Shown here in pieces: positions 7,992 to 16,738 of a DNA stretch of 64,000 bases (positions are counted from its first letter, which is position 1; every line of letters begins with the position of its first letter). The translations under genes and the position numbers were made by a program. The stretch lies in assembly GCA_964235605.1 (NCBI GenBank), contig CAXSCR010000006.1:62001-126000 (forward strand). The letters run 5' to 3'. Origin of the DNA: DATCRE01 sp964235605. Lineage in GTDB: Bacteria; Bacteroidota; Bacteroidia; Cytophagales; Cyclobacteriaceae. The notes under the pieces were generated by a model. That model was not told the origin of the DNA, did not search any database, and saw nothing but the letters and a program-made list of their open reading frames with translations.

Positions 7992-9980
7992 TTACTTTAA
8001 AAATCTGATCAATAGAATTTCAGTCAAAATGAAAAACAAAGCTAAGATCAAAGCGTATTTCCATAAAGGCTTTCCCAAATATCTGGCTTTTATTTCGTTG
8101 GTAAAAGCATCTGTTGTTGCTGCATCAAAAAGTGTAATGTTATTGCCCCCGCCCATTAACTTCTTAGCTTCTTCCCCCGTATATTGATCCATTAGTGATT
8201 CAGATTTATCAAGATTAAAAGCTAGCAAACTCATCGTATCACTGCTTGCTACTACATTGTAGAATCCTTGGTTAATTGAGAATTTAGGAATGTCAAGAAA
8301 TAGTTTGTTTCCTACTTTTCTTTGTGAGGGAACAATTTCTTGTTCACCGACAAGTTTTATGGGCTCTTCTCCTTTTAAGCTATCTAATGCAAGTGAAATA
8401 AAATTTTCATGCAACGTATAATATAGCCTCGCGTCGTTCTTTTTACCACTTGCAGCAATGCGATACATTACCGGTACGAACAAGGCATTATTATGGAAGT
8501 CGGTATACGAAGTTGTTAAAGGTGAAGCCAGCACATAAAGTTTACCCTTTTGATTAAATAAGGAAAGGAACGGCTGATCATTTTTAAAACGAAGAATAGC
8601 AGAGCGATCCATTCCCCACCCTATGACAGAACTTGCTTTAGGCATAGATAATGAAATTGATTTTTCTTCGAAAACATTTTCAAAAAATGGATTTCTAAAA
8701 TCAGGTTTATCTAAATCAGAATTTTCTTTCTTTTCAGTATTGCTAATCGGTAGCTGTAAAAGGGCTTGATAACTTTTACCGTCGGGTTTTTCACCGGGTA
8801 TAAATAACAGGGTTCCGAAGTTATCTAAATAGCTTCGTAAAGCTAGTACGAGAGAGGTTTCAATGTTATTAAGTCCATTCACTATTACAACATCAGCTTG
8901 AGATAGCAAACTGTAATTGAAATTCCCTACCGGGAAACCCTTGTATTCAAAAATGCCTTTATTGCCAAATACCTTTTCGACGTTGGTTAGATTGGCTCCT
9001 TTGATTTCTACAACCCTAATTTTATCCGTAAAATTTAAGGCAAGAAAAAATTCATTGTCAAAATTTACGGGAGAGTCGTTAAAGCTGATCTTAGTTTTGT
9101 TGAGGCCTGATAACCCGGTGGTCAAGTCAAAATTGGCTTCGCTTACACCACCTTGCGGAATACTTACCGATACTGTACCAGATTGTATATTATTAATGGT
9201 GAGCCTTAGATTAAGCTGGTCAACATCTTTCTCACCATCATTGCGAACCCTTACCCGTAAAACATTTTTTTCACCTCCTGCAGCAAAAGGATTTTCTAAG
9301 TATGCTGAATCAACAAATACATTAGATAACTTGTCATATTGTAACGGTACTAGATGCCATCGTAAAAGGGGGTCACTAAGTTGTGGTATTGCACCTGTAG
9401 TTGATTTTTGGAAATCTGAAATCCAAAAAATTTCTTGATTGTCATTTGCGTCTGTGTTAATTCGCTCCTTTACTTCTTGTACACTGCGACTTACAGGCGA
9501 GAGTCTCACCTCTGTTAGCAGGTCAAGCGCTTCCATTTTGGTTTTATATGAATTGGAAAATGGCGCAAAGTCGTTCGTCACAATTTTGTAACGTGTATCG
9601 GCCGGGAGTAACTCCACTATATTTCTTGAAAATAGGAGCGCAGCATCAAGTCCGCGTGATTTATCTTTTAATTGGGCTGACATGCTCAATGAGTTGTCAA
9701 CATATAGCGTAATGTTTCGGCTACTGCCTAGTTGTTCGCGGGCAGGTATAACGGGCTGGGCAAAGGCAAGCACCAAAAATGTTAAAAATAAAAGTCGAGA
9801 TGCAAGAATGAGGAAATGTTTAAGCCTGCGCTTTGCTGTAGTTGATTCCTTTATCTGTTTTAGAAACCGGGTGTTAGAAAAATAAATCTGCCTGGTTTTT
9901 CTGAAATTGAATAGATGGATTATGATGGGGATTGAAAGCACCCCTAGGGCCCAAAGAAATGAAGGATATAAAAAGCTCAT
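7992..9980 (-). CDS. BatA-like N-terminal domain / VWA-type membrane protein
   Basis: A 662-residue membrane protein. It opens with the BatA N-terminal region (two helices, with SIPIIIHLFNFRKTR between and a second at about 55-75), followed by a VWA-like domain that keeps a DNSLSMS metal-site motif. A long periplasmic beta-rich part and a glutamine-amidotransferase-like fold segment follow, and a final helix (about 640-660) re-enters the membrane. This build is common in Bacteroidota, where such proteins occur near MoxR/Bat clusters, though no MoxR gene is in the window. The exact role is not known. Confidence 0.8.
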   Translation of the reverse strand: MSFLYPSFLWALGVLSIPIIIHLFNFRKTRQIYFSNTRFLKQIKESTTAKRRLKHFLILASRLLFLTFLVLAFAQPVIPAREQLGSSRNITLYVDNSLSMSAQLKDKSRGLDAALLFSRNIVELLPADTRYKIVTNDFAPFSNSYKTKMEALDLLTEVRLSPVSRSVQEVKERINTDANDNQEIFWISDFQKSTTGAIPQLSDPLLRWHLVPLQYDKLSNVFVDSAYLENPFAAGGEKNVLRVRVRNDGEKDVDQLNLRLTINNIQSGTVSVSIPQGGVSEANFDLTTGLSGLNKTKISFNDSPVNFDNEFFLALNFTDKIRVVEIKGANLTNVEKVFGNKGIFEYKGFPVGNFNYSLLSQADVVIVNGLNNIETSLVLALRSYLDNFGTLLFIPGEKPDGKSYQALLQLPISNTEKKENSDLDKPDFRNPFFENVFEEKSISLSMPKASSVIGWGMDRSAILRFKNDQPFLSLFNQKGKLYVLASPLTTSYTDFHNNALFVPVMYRIAASGKKNDARLYYTLHENFISLALDSLKGEEPIKLVGEQEIVPSQRKVGNKLFLDIPKFSINQGFYNVVASSDTMSLLAFNLDKSESLMDQYTGEEAKKLMGGGNNITLFDAATTDAFTNEIKARYLGKPLWKYALILALFFILTEILLIRFLK

Positions 9981-10109
9981 TGACTGGTAAAGTTAAGGGT
10001 TAAAGATGAATCACGGCAATTGAAGGTTATTATTTGAGTGTCTGTGTAAAGAATTATTTGCTAAAACTAAACATAAGTTGGTTAGATGATCCTAACTGTT
10101 ACGTACAGC

Positions 10110-10429
10110 TCAACGCTGATATCCGTAAACAATATTTACCTTAACATACACAATCACAATCCCCTTAGATTGCGGATCCTTTACCAAATAAATTCTACTG
10201 AAAGGGCTATAATTGGGGGCACGTTCTTTAAAAATTAAGTTGGTGCTTAGTAGGTTTCATCGCAGACTGCGATTATAACTTCAAATTCCAGTATTCGTCG
10301 AGTCGTACGGTGGAAGTTCCATACTTCGCAGCGAATCAAAACGTTAATTAAATCACGGAAGTAAACTTCCTCGCTAGAGTAAATCTTCTTAATATAGTAC
10401 TTTGCATCGTCGATATTCTGAACGCACAT
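10110..10429 (-). pseudogene. possible small frameshifted gene, unrecognised
   Basis: An ATG at 10427-10429 opens a 60-codon frame ending at 10247. The next frame directly after the stop carries a protein-like ending (LLSTNLIFKERAPNY, then IYLVKDPQSKGIVIVYVK) that stops at 10110-10112. One base added near 10250 would join them into a protein of about 106 residues. No family is recognised. The evidence is only the look of the translation, so this may be chance. Confidence 0.25.
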
Positions 10430-10458
10430 GCATATAAAAACAACGTAAAATAAACAGA

Positions 10459-11313
10459 ATGATATTAAGAAATATTATACTATTACTATCGATAATTAAT
10501 TATTTACAGCCCATTTCCTATGCAAAAGCACAATCACCGTATAATTTAATTCAATCACCTTGTTATTTAGTGATTGTAGGTTCAGAGAAAGAAGAATTAT
10601 ACCGTGTAAATGGACCTTCTCTTCAAACATCTCGTGAAGGAAATACTTTGGACACTTTTGTTATTACTTTTTTTGGAGATTCAACATCTGCTCTTAGGAA
10701 TGCATCCCTATTAGATATAGAAGTCAAGCCTAATAAGAGCAAGCAATTTCATCATGTACAATTTAAAATCCCTGATAGGATTGGCTGCCATCTTCTTCTT
10801 TCAAGAGACACAAACCTTAAACCACCTTTGTATTTCCGCGCAGAATGGATATCACAAGATATGATGGATGAATATTTTTTTGGGAATACGAATAGAGAGT
10901 TTGATACTACTCTTTTCTCAAAATTGTATAAGACATCAATTCCGTCACCAGCCATTAACATTACTTATAAAAAAGAGCCGTTCACTTCGGAGCTTATTCG
11001 CAATGTAAATCCATTTAATGGCCAATTAATAGAATTAGATTTTGATATTTTACCAGCAAAAGAGACTAAATACACACCCTATTTAAAGGCAGTTGAGATT
11101 TCATTTATTCACCCTGAAATTGCTAGCATTGAAAATGTATATGTTCTATTTCAGATCGATTCAACCTTGCCACGGAAAGACAATTATGTTTTTTGGCCTA
11201 ATGATTTTACCTTGGTATCCGGCACAAAGATTATTGTTAGAGCTCTATACTGGTATAAAAGAGGATATGAAATTTTGGAATCAGGAATGATCACGAGTAG
11301 TTATGAGTTTTAA
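10459..11313 (+). CDS. secreted hypothetical protein
   Basis: A 284-residue protein with a signal peptide (about 1-24, hydrophobic core IILLLSIINYLQPIS, then AKAQ). The mature part is beta-rich, with no motif I recognise, and ends in ALYWYKRGYEILESG followed by a short polar tail. Coding character is good (no stop for 855 bp, normal codon use). It faces away from the candidate frameshifted gene upstream and converges on ssb, separated by a hairpin terminator. Probably periplasmic or surface-exposed; function unknown. Confidence 0.65.
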   Translation: MILRNIILLLSIINYLQPISYAKAQSPYNLIQSPCYLVIVGSEKEELYRVNGPSLQTSREGNTLDTFVITFFGDSTSALRNASLLDIEVKPNKSKQFHHVQFKIPDRIGCHLLLSRDTNLKPPLYFRAEWISQDMMDEYFFGNTNREFDTTLFSKLYKTSIPSPAINITYKKEPFTSELIRNVNPFNGQLIELDFDILPAKETKYTPYLKAVEISFIHPEIASIENVYVLFQIDSTLPRKDNYVFWPNDFTLVSGTKIIVRALYWYKRGYEILESGMITSSYEF

Positions 11314-11365
11314 TTATTTGCCAGCTTCTGCTCAGGACCAAACAAAACCTACATCTATTACAATT

Positions 11366-11397
11366 AAAAGCCCGGTCAAATCAATGACCAGGCTTTT
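11366..11397. terminator. bidirectional terminator between secreted protein gene and ssb
   Basis: Stem AAAAGCCcGGTCA / TGACCaGGCTTTT, 13-bp arms with one internal mismatch and a 6-base loop. A-rich and T-rich ends on either strand make it suitable for both converging genes. Confidence 0.75.
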
Positions 11398-11427
11398 AGA
11401 ACGAAATCTTAGATAGAAACCAGTTAG

Positions 11428-11763
11428 TTATTTACCACCTAACATTAACATATCATTGACACTGATTTCAGTTATGTAGCGCTTCTCTCCGCTTGCGGTC
11501 TCATAGTCACGGTGTATGAGTCTGCCTTCGACAGCTACTTCATTTCCTTTCTTCAAGTACTTGGCTGCTACGTCGGCAAGGTCGCCCCATATTACAACGT
11601 TGTGCCATTGTGTTTCCTCTACCTTCTCTCCTTTTTGATTCTTATATGAATCGTTCGTAGCAATTGAAAATGTTGCTAGCTTTTTGCCGCTATCAAATGA
11701 TTTAATTTCAGGATCTTTTCCCAGGCGACCGATAAGCTTTACACTGTTTCTTAAGTTTGACAT
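11428..11763 (-). CDS. ssb: single-stranded DNA-binding protein
   Basis: A short SSB (111 residues) with one OB-fold: N-terminal SVKLIGRLGKDPEIK, central TQWHNVVIWGDLADVAAKYLKKG and EVAVEGRLIHRDYE, all standard SSB positions. It lacks the acidic Pro/Gly tail with a terminal DDDIPF-like end that lets E. coli SSB recruit partners; the protein ends MLMLGGK. Short SSBs like this are often extra copies next to a full-length housekeeping one, which would lie elsewhere. It binds ssDNA in replication, repair or natural transformation. Confidence 0.92.
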   Translation of the reverse strand: MSNLRNSVKLIGRLGKDPEIKSFDSGKKLATFSIATNDSYKNQKGEKVEETQWHNVVIWGDLADVAAKYLKKGNEVAVEGRLIHRDYETASGEKRYITEISVNDMLMLGGK

Positions 11764-11933
11764 AATAGTAAGGGTTAAAATTTTTATATATTTTTTAATC
11801 AGACCGTTTCACCATTTTGGCTTTATCAGCGACTGACGATGCAAAGGTGCAAGCAGAAAAATGGGATATTCGTGTGATAAACGCTTACTTTCGTTTATAT
11901 TCGTTTGTAGCCGTTTGTAAACGGAAAAAAGAT

Positions 11934-12305
11934 ATGCCTCCAATTCAAGATAAAACCTGCATAGAATGCAGCGCCACATTTAAAGGCCGGGTAGACAAAA
12001 AGTTTTGCTCCGACCAGTGCCGTAGTTCATATAACAACCGTCTCAACAGTGACGAAACAAGTTATATGCGTAACGTCAATAACATTTTAAGAAAAAACAG
12101 AAGGATATTGCTTGACCTAAACCCAGATGGAAAAAACAGGGTAAGTCGCGAGAAACTAAAAGGCAAAGGCTTTGACTTCCAACATTTCACCAGCACGTAT
12201 ACAACCAAAGAAGGCGCTCAGTACTTCTATTGCTACGAGCAAGGCTACCTACCCATTGAAAAAGATTCTTTTCTGCTCGTCGTTAAAAAAGAATTCGCTT
12301 CTTAA
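11934..12305 (+). CDS. small zinc-finger protein
   Basis: A 123-residue cytoplasmic protein. The N-terminus has a treble-clef-like zinc site, C-x2-C-x13-C-x3-C (CIEC ... KKFCSDQCR), followed by a basic helical region (NNILRKNRRILLDL) and a C-terminal beta segment. Similar small proteins are widespread in Bacteroidota as Zn-ribbon (DUF2116-type) hypotheticals. The frame is open further upstream to 11817, but the ATG at 11934 places the zinc finger near the N-terminus as usual and leaves room for the repeat-containing control region. It ends 3 bp from the converging ABC permease gene. Confidence 0.7.
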   Translation: MPPIQDKTCIECSATFKGRVDKKFCSDQCRSSYNNRLNSDETSYMRNVNNILRKNRRILLDLNPDGKNRVSREKLKGKGFDFQHFTSTYTTKEGAQYFYCYEQGYLPIEKDSFLLVVKKEFAS

Positions 12306-12308
12306 AAT

Positions 12309-13115
12309 CTAAATATCTGATTTTTCTAGCTTGAGGTAGCTCAAATAATTAAAAACAAAAATCCATACCAAAACAATAGCAACGGCCGTGAGACTAACAT
12401 AGTCCTGAATTTCCTGAAAAGCATACCGCGCAAAAGGCATTGCTATAAGATTACTTATGGACTGCATCGGGAAGAATTGGGTGACACTTTCTGAATAATG
12501 ATTATTAAAATAAGCATCTAAGGGCGCTTCTATAATTCGCGAAAGCAAAAGTAAAATTATGGTTAGGCCAGAACGGTGTACAAACATGCCAAGCATTAAA
12601 GCAAAAGACAAGAAAGCAAATACCTCTAAAAAATACGCAGGGAAAAATTCGAGATCGGTAAAAACATAATTCCAGTCTACTTCAGGAGAATAAATAAAGC
12701 CCGTTACTAATCCAATTATGAAAACCATAATCACGCTCATTAGGCTCAACAGTAGATTGGTTAAAATCTTCGTTTGCAAAAACTCCCAACGGCTCATGCC
12801 ATCTATAATATTTTGCCGCAGGGTGCGGTAAGTAAATTCGTTGGTAATTGAAATTACTACCATGATTGCCAATACTATTTTAAAGAATCCACTTATATAA
12901 ACAAGGTTCTGCCAGACATCAGGAAAATGATAAAGGGGAATACGATTTATATTAATTTTAGTACCAAACTCAGCTCCTTTACTTGCCAACCATTTAAGAA
13001 ACTCCATACCACTTGCCGTGGTAAAGGCTAACGTAAAAAAGTACAAACCACATACTATCCAAAAGGTACGGTAGTTAACAAGCTTTTTAAGATCTATTTT
13101 AAGAAGGTGGAGCAT
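12309..13115 (-). CDS. ABC transporter permease (ABC-2 type)
   Basis: A 268-residue inner-membrane protein with six predicted helices and a large first outer loop containing KGAEFGTKININRIPLYHFPD. The NEFTYRTLRQNIIDGMSRWEFLQTK-type stretch after helix 2 is typical of ABC-2 permeases (cytoplasmic coupling helix). It pairs with the ATP-binding gene 88 bp upstream on the same strand. Such two-gene systems export drugs, lipids or antimicrobial peptides, or act in gliding (GldA/F-like); the cargo cannot be told. Confidence 0.85.
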   Translation of the reverse strand: MLHLLKIDLKKLVNYRTFWIVCGLYFFTLAFTTASGMEFLKWLASKGAEFGTKININRIPLYHFPDVWQNLVYISGFFKIVLAIMVVISITNEFTYRTLRQNIIDGMSRWEFLQTKILTNLLLSLMSVIMVFIIGLVTGFIYSPEVDWNYVFTDLEFFPAYFLEVFAFLSFALMLGMFVHRSGLTIILLLLSRIIEAPLDAYFNNHYSESVTQFFPMQSISNLIAMPFARYAFQEIQDYVSLTAVAIVLVWIFVFNYLSYLKLEKSDI

Positions 13116-13203
13116 GGGGTTTCTGTTAAAATGAACGGGTTATGAAGTTGAGGAACGAAATACGGGGACGAGGTAGGAATACGGCTCATTCCTGATCTTT
13201 TAT

Positions 13204-14097
13204 CTATTTGTGATTTTGTAGTATTTCTAGGAATTGTTTTTCAAGGCTTTTCTTTATGGTAACTAGGTGAGAGGCCGTGATGTTTTTATCAAATAAGAAC
13301 TTGTTGAGGTCTGGTGTATGAAATCCTTCTCGTAAGGCCACTTCGTAGAAACCATTCTCACGACGTATAGAAGATGTTCCTTGAAAGCTTTGCAGTATTT
13401 CGTACAGTCCTTCAATGGCGGCATTTACTTCGACCAACTCTGTTCCTCTTCCTATATCATCAACCGGACCATAGTGAATGAGGTTGCCTTTCTTAAGTAC
13501 GGCGAAATGCGTACATACTTTTTGAACTTCATCTAACAAGTGGCTCGCTAAAATAATAGTCTTGCCACTGGCTGCAATCTTCTTTATGATTTCTCTTATC
13601 TCTGCTATACCCATAGGGTCAAGTCCATTGGTGGGCTCATCCAGAATTAATACCGTTGGGTCATTTAATAATGCGGAAGCAATCGCCAGACGTTGTTTCA
13701 TTCCTAGTGAATAGGTCTTGTACTTGTCATTTTTACGGTCATTCAGTTCTACTATTTTAAGTACATTCTCAATGTTACTTTTAGGACATTGTTTAATCAT
13801 GGCATTAAGCTCAAGATTCTTTTGTCCGGTTAAGTAAGGATAGAATATAGGGTGTTCAAGCACGGCGCCAATTTTCTTCCTGATGTGATGACTTGGCGCT
13901 TCACCAAACCAAGAGAACTCACCAGCTGTTGCATTTACTACACCCATCAACATACCTAAAGTTGTAGTTTTACCACTACCATTCGGGCCCAGCATGCCAA
14001 ACACCTGACCTCGTTTTACTTCTAGATTAATGTTATTAACAGCGCAAAGCCGGCCGAAATTCTTGGTAAGATTTTTAATTGAAAGAACTGTTTCCAA
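13204..14097 (-). CDS. ABC transporter ATP-binding protein
   Basis: A 297-residue ABC ATPase: Walker A GPNGSGKTT (about 35-43), signature YSLGMKQRLAIA, Walker B VLILDEPTNGLDP and the switch histidine in ILASHLLDEV. The C-terminal extension of about 80 residues is usual for the drug/lantibiotic-export branch (CcmA type). It drives the permease encoded just downstream. A good -7 box (TATATTTG on the minus strand) lies 22 bp before the start codon. Confidence 0.93.
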   Translation of the reverse strand: METVLSIKNLTKNFGRLCAVNNINLEVKRGQVFGMLGPNGSGKTTTLGMLMGVVNATAGEFSWFGEAPSHHIRKKIGAVLEHPIFYPYLTGQKNLELNAMIKQCPKSNIENVLKIVELNDRKNDKYKTYSLGMKQRLAIASALLNDPTVLILDEPTNGLDPMGIAEIREIIKKIAASGKTIILASHLLDEVQKVCTHFAVLKKGNLIHYGPVDDIGRGTELVEVNAAIEGLYEILQSFQGTSSIRRENGFYEVALREGFHTPDLNKFLFDKNITASHLVTIKKSLEKQFLEILQNHK

Positions 14098-14118
14098 AGG
14101 GATTGAAGTTTACGCCAG

Positions 14119-14126
14119 CAAATATA
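14119..14126 (-). promoter_or_regulatory. -7 promoter box of the ABC operon
   Basis: TATATTTG on the minus strand matches the Bacteroidota -7 consensus TAnnTTTG exactly and would give a leader of about 15 nt. No clear -33 TTG is seen, so it rests on one element. Confidence 0.45.
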
Positions 14127-14166
14127 AAACGAATCTAAAACTATAGCGCTTTTAATATTTCACAAC

Positions 14167-14661
14167 CTATTTATGACCATTTGCAAACTCCTTTATACGG
14201 CTGCCAATTTCTGTATTCGCATCTATCGTGCTGTACAGTTTAGTTATTTTATCTAATGAAATTTTGCCAACAATATCCAAAACAAAAAGACTTGAAGAGT
14301 CATTCACCAACACCAGCATACCTTTATCTTTCATGTAAATATCAAAACTCTTACCCTCATGGCGGCTCGTCATCACCTCTTCAAAAGCTTCAGATTTATA
14401 ATCCGCGATTATCTTTTTATAGTCACCAGTACCAAAGTTCTTTGATTTGTCTATCCTTAACAATTTCATCTTTTCAATGTCTTTGATTAACTCATCAAAA
14501 TTCTTGTCATCGGTCTGGTTGAGCATCTTCAACGTATTCTTATAGAAAAAGAAAACGGTAGCATCGCTAAATCTTTTGTTCAATGCTTCTGTCGTTTTGC
14601 TTTGTGCAAAGGAGGCGGCGCTAATAAAAATGAAGAGTAAGAAGAGTTTTAGTAATTTCAT
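14167..14661 (-). CDS. DUF4252 domain protein (second of pair)
   Basis: A 164-residue exported protein: signal peptide 1-19 (LLKLFLLFIFISAASFAQ), then an alpha/beta DUF4252 domain with the typical KMLKL/DKSKNF and YDIYMKDKG-like segments (here SFDIYMKDKGMLVLVND). DUF4252 is a Bacteroidota family of unknown function. It lies 33 bp after a second DUF4252 gene and downstream of an ECF sigma factor and its putative anti-sigma protein, the usual arrangement for this family. Probably an envelope protein made under control of that sigma factor. Confidence 0.8.
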   Translation of the reverse strand: MKLLKLFLLFIFISAASFAQSKTTEALNKRFSDATVFFFYKNTLKMLNQTDDKNFDELIKDIEKMKLLRIDKSKNFGTGDYKKIIADYKSEAFEEVMTSRHEGKSFDIYMKDKGMLVLVNDSSSLFVLDIVGKISLDKITKLYSTIDANTEIGSRIKEFANGHK

Positions 14662-14694
14662 GATGTTGTTTTTAACGATATATCAATTAACAAA

Positions 14695-15243
14695 CTACTT
14701 AGAGAATTTTTGCTTTTCTTCCTGCTTTTCGCCTTTATTCATTTTTTCAAGGTGCTCCAATCCGCTTACATTCATCTTCTTCCCAATACGTGATACTTGT
14801 TTTAGATCTATTTCTCCATAGAGACTCATCACCATAAATTGCGTAGTTCCACCAAGTATCATCAACAATTCAGAGATCTTACCACCACTTTCCTTGATAA
14901 GAAATTTCATATCTTTATCCTTATCACGAAACGACATGAGTTCTTCATAATCTTTCATGGGAATTAATTTGAAAGCTTCTTTATAAAGATCACGAGAAAA
15001 GCGTGCATCCTCCTTGGATAAAATGCGAAGTCCTTTCAATTTACTAATTGCTTCTAACACCTCTTTATCTTCTGCTGTTTCCGCATCCATATTTGTAAAC
15101 AAGGCAAACATCTTACTCGATACCGTTACCTGACTGAACGACTCATCGCTCTGATACTTGCTGAAGAATTTAGAGATAGCATCTTGAGCATACGCACCAT
15201 TCACTGCCACCATCACCATTGCTGCTATAATTATTTTTTTCAT
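14695..15243 (-). CDS. DUF4252 domain protein (first of pair)
   Basis: A 182-residue exported protein, started here at the ATG that gives a clean signal peptide (KKIIIAAMVMVAVNGAYAQ) rather than the upstream ATG at 15285. The mature part begins AISKFFSKYQSDESFSQVTV, the standard DUF4252 opening, and has the LKGLRIL and MKFLIKESGGKISELLMI segments. The lysine- and glutamine-rich end (MNKGEKQEEKQKFSK) is longer than in its neighbour. Third gene of the sigma/anti-sigma operon. Function unknown. Confidence 0.8.
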   Translation of the reverse strand: MKKIIIAAMVMVAVNGAYAQDAISKFFSKYQSDESFSQVTVSSKMFALFTNMDAETAEDKEVLEAISKLKGLRILSKEDARFSRDLYKEAFKLIPMKDYEELMSFRDKDKDMKFLIKESGGKISELLMILGGTTQFMVMSLYGEIDLKQVSRIGKKMNVSGLEHLEKMNKGEKQEEKQKFSK

Positions 15244-15318
15244 TCTTTCTTTTTTTAAATTTTTACAATAAAACCTTCTAGTCACTGGCTTTAGTCAGCA
15301 ACTTTTAAATGTTGAATC

Positions 15319-15828
15319 TTAAAGCTTTGTTTCCTTTTCTTTTCTGCTAATCTCCTGCTGCGCTTCGTTGAAGAGATTAATTTTCTTCGCTTGCTGTTCA
15401 GCTGTACCAAAACTTTTCGAAATCATCAGTAATGCCTTTTTCGTTTCTTCAAATGCCAACTTGGGGTCGTCATACGTATCAACCATTTCTTGTGGTGTAG
15501 TTTTACGAATCTCGGTTCTAACAAACCACACCGCTACAAACAGAACTGATATACCTGCCGCAATGCGCATCGATTTATAGAATAGACTTACCGTCTTACT
15601 CCGCTTAGCAGTAGCCTGCTGAACAACGTTTTTATCAAACGTTATATCACTTAATGATTTTGACTTCTCCATTTCGAAGTATTGAAACAAACTTGCCGTT
15701 TCTTTCAATTGATCAGGAACCTGTGCTGTCTTAAAGTAGGCACGCAGCGCTTGCTCCTCCTCAAGAGACGTTTCGCAGTTCCAATACTTGCTCAGTAATT
15801 CTTCTATCTTTTTAGAGTCCATAAGCAT
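15319..15828 (-). CDS. putative anti-sigma factor, single membrane span
   Basis: A 169-residue protein with a cytoplasmic N-terminal half (KIEELLSKYWNCETSLEEEQALRAYF, the opening usual for Bacteroidota membrane anti-sigma proteins), one membrane helix (about 93-110, IAAGISVLFVAVWFV) and a short charged outer tail. It starts within the end of the sigma gene (17-bp overlap; the in-frame ATG 6 bp further in is an alternative), showing translational coupling. It most likely holds the ECF sigma factor inactive at the membrane until a signal arrives. Confidence 0.75.
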   Translation of the reverse strand: MLMDSKKIEELLSKYWNCETSLEEEQALRAYFKTAQVPDQLKETASLFQYFEMEKSKSLSDITFDKNVVQQATAKRSKTVSLFYKSMRIAAGISVLFVAVWFVRTEIRKTTPQEMVDTYDDPKLAFEETKKALLMISKSFGTAEQQAKKINLFNEAQQEISRKEKETKL

Positions 15829-16324
15829 TGATCCTCATCAGTTTTTCACGTACTGTGGTTCTGGCTCTGAACAAATTCACTTTAACTTGGTTCATATCCA
15901 ATTCAAGAATTTCACATATCTCATTGTAACTATAGCCTTCAATATCACGAAGGTGAATAATCTGTCTTTGCTTTTCAGGCAAAGCGGCAATCATGCTGTT
16001 GATACTTTGCATACTTTCATCAAGCTCAGTAGATTCATGCGGTGTTAAGTTGTTTTCACGTATATCAAATACTTCATCAAGTGATTGCATCTGCCTACGT
16101 GTCAAGGAGCGAATGCGGTCTAGTGAAAGATTTTTAGTGATGCGCATACACCAAGCCTCCCAATTCTGCACTTCATTCATTTGTTCACGGCCATTCCAAA
16201 CTCTGATGAACACCTCCTGCACCACATCTTTGGCTTCGTCTTCGTTACCCAAAAATCTGAGTGCGAAGCGGTAAAGCTTGTTTTTGGCTGGCATTACCCG
16301 GTTTTGAAAAGCTTCTAGGTTCAT
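15812..16324 (-). CDS. ECF-type RNA polymerase sigma factor
   Basis: A 170-residue sigma-70 family protein of the extracytoplasmic-function class: region 2 (YRFALRFLGNEDEAKDVVQEVFIRVW, core-binding and -10 recognition) and region 4 (LPEKQRQIIHLRDIEGYSYNEICEIL, helix-turn-helix for the upstream box), with no region 1.1 or 3. First gene of an operon with an anti-sigma-like gene and two DUF4252 genes. A minus-strand TACTTTTG box lies about 46 bp upstream, so basal transcription may be by the housekeeping sigma. Confidence 0.93.
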   Translation of the reverse strand: MNLEAFQNRVMPAKNKLYRFALRFLGNEDEAKDVVQEVFIRVWNGREQMNEVQNWEAWCMRITKNLSLDRIRSLTRRQMQSLDEVFDIRENNLTPHESTELDESMQSINSMIAALPEKQRQIIHLRDIEGYSYNEICEILELDMNQVKVNLFRARTTVREKLMRINAYGL

Positions 16325-16369
16325 TTGTTACGTTTCAGAGGCAAGACGGCGTGACTAATAGATATGTTA

Positions 16370-16377
16370 CAAAAGTA
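16370..16377 (-). promoter_or_regulatory. -7 promoter box of the sigma operon
   Basis: TACTTTTG (minus strand) fits TAnnTTTG. The predicted transcript would start near 16363, about 40 nt before the sigma ATG. No -33 TTG at good spacing. Confidence 0.4.
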
Positions 16378-16642
16378 ATTTTAATTTTTCTATTGGGCGG
16401 CTTTTCGGGCTATACGTTACAAGTCCTCGCCCTCACACCCACATCCCACGCAGGCTGTGGGCTTTTCACTGCTATCCCGGCCGCAGTTCCGTCATAATCA
16501 TTATGAACTTCACCGGTATCGATATTTTATAAAACGTCGACTTTGATAAGTAGTTCTCTATCAGCTGCGCCTTTGTTTGGTTCATCGATAATGCGCGAAC
16601 ACGCATGGATATTTTATGGTAAAATTGCAGACGCGCATTTTA

Positions 16643-16688
16643 ACCCTGATGATCTGTTGTGGCACGTGCCACAACAGATCATCAGGGT
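16643..16688. repeat. perfect 46-bp palindrome, no loop
   Basis: Arms of 23 bp are exact reverse complements meeting at the centre GGCAC/GTGCC (between 16665 and 16666). The chance of this arising by accident in a window this size is negligible. It can extrude as a cruciform or fold as a very strong RNA hairpin. No T-tract follows, so simple termination is not the obvious role. Confidence 0.85.
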
Positions 16689-16696
16689 ATTTATTG

Positions 16697-16738
16697 CTAA
16701 ATTATGATCATGGCGTTGACGCCATGATCATAATTTAG
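16697..16738. repeat. near-perfect 42-bp palindrome
   Basis: Arms of 20 bp (16697-16716 and 16719-16738) are exact reverse complements around a 2-base centre. It begins 8 bp after the first palindrome but shares no sequence with it, so they are not two copies of one repeat. Confidence 0.85.

Noticed and set aside
8917..9438. Long plus-strand frame opposite the BatA-like gene
   Set aside because: It is antisense to a clearly coding gene with recognisable domains; its translation has no motif.
11817..11933. N-terminal extension of the zinc-finger gene
   Set aside because: The extra 39 residues cover promoter-like and repeat sequence; the ATG at 11934 gives a normal zinc-finger N-terminus.
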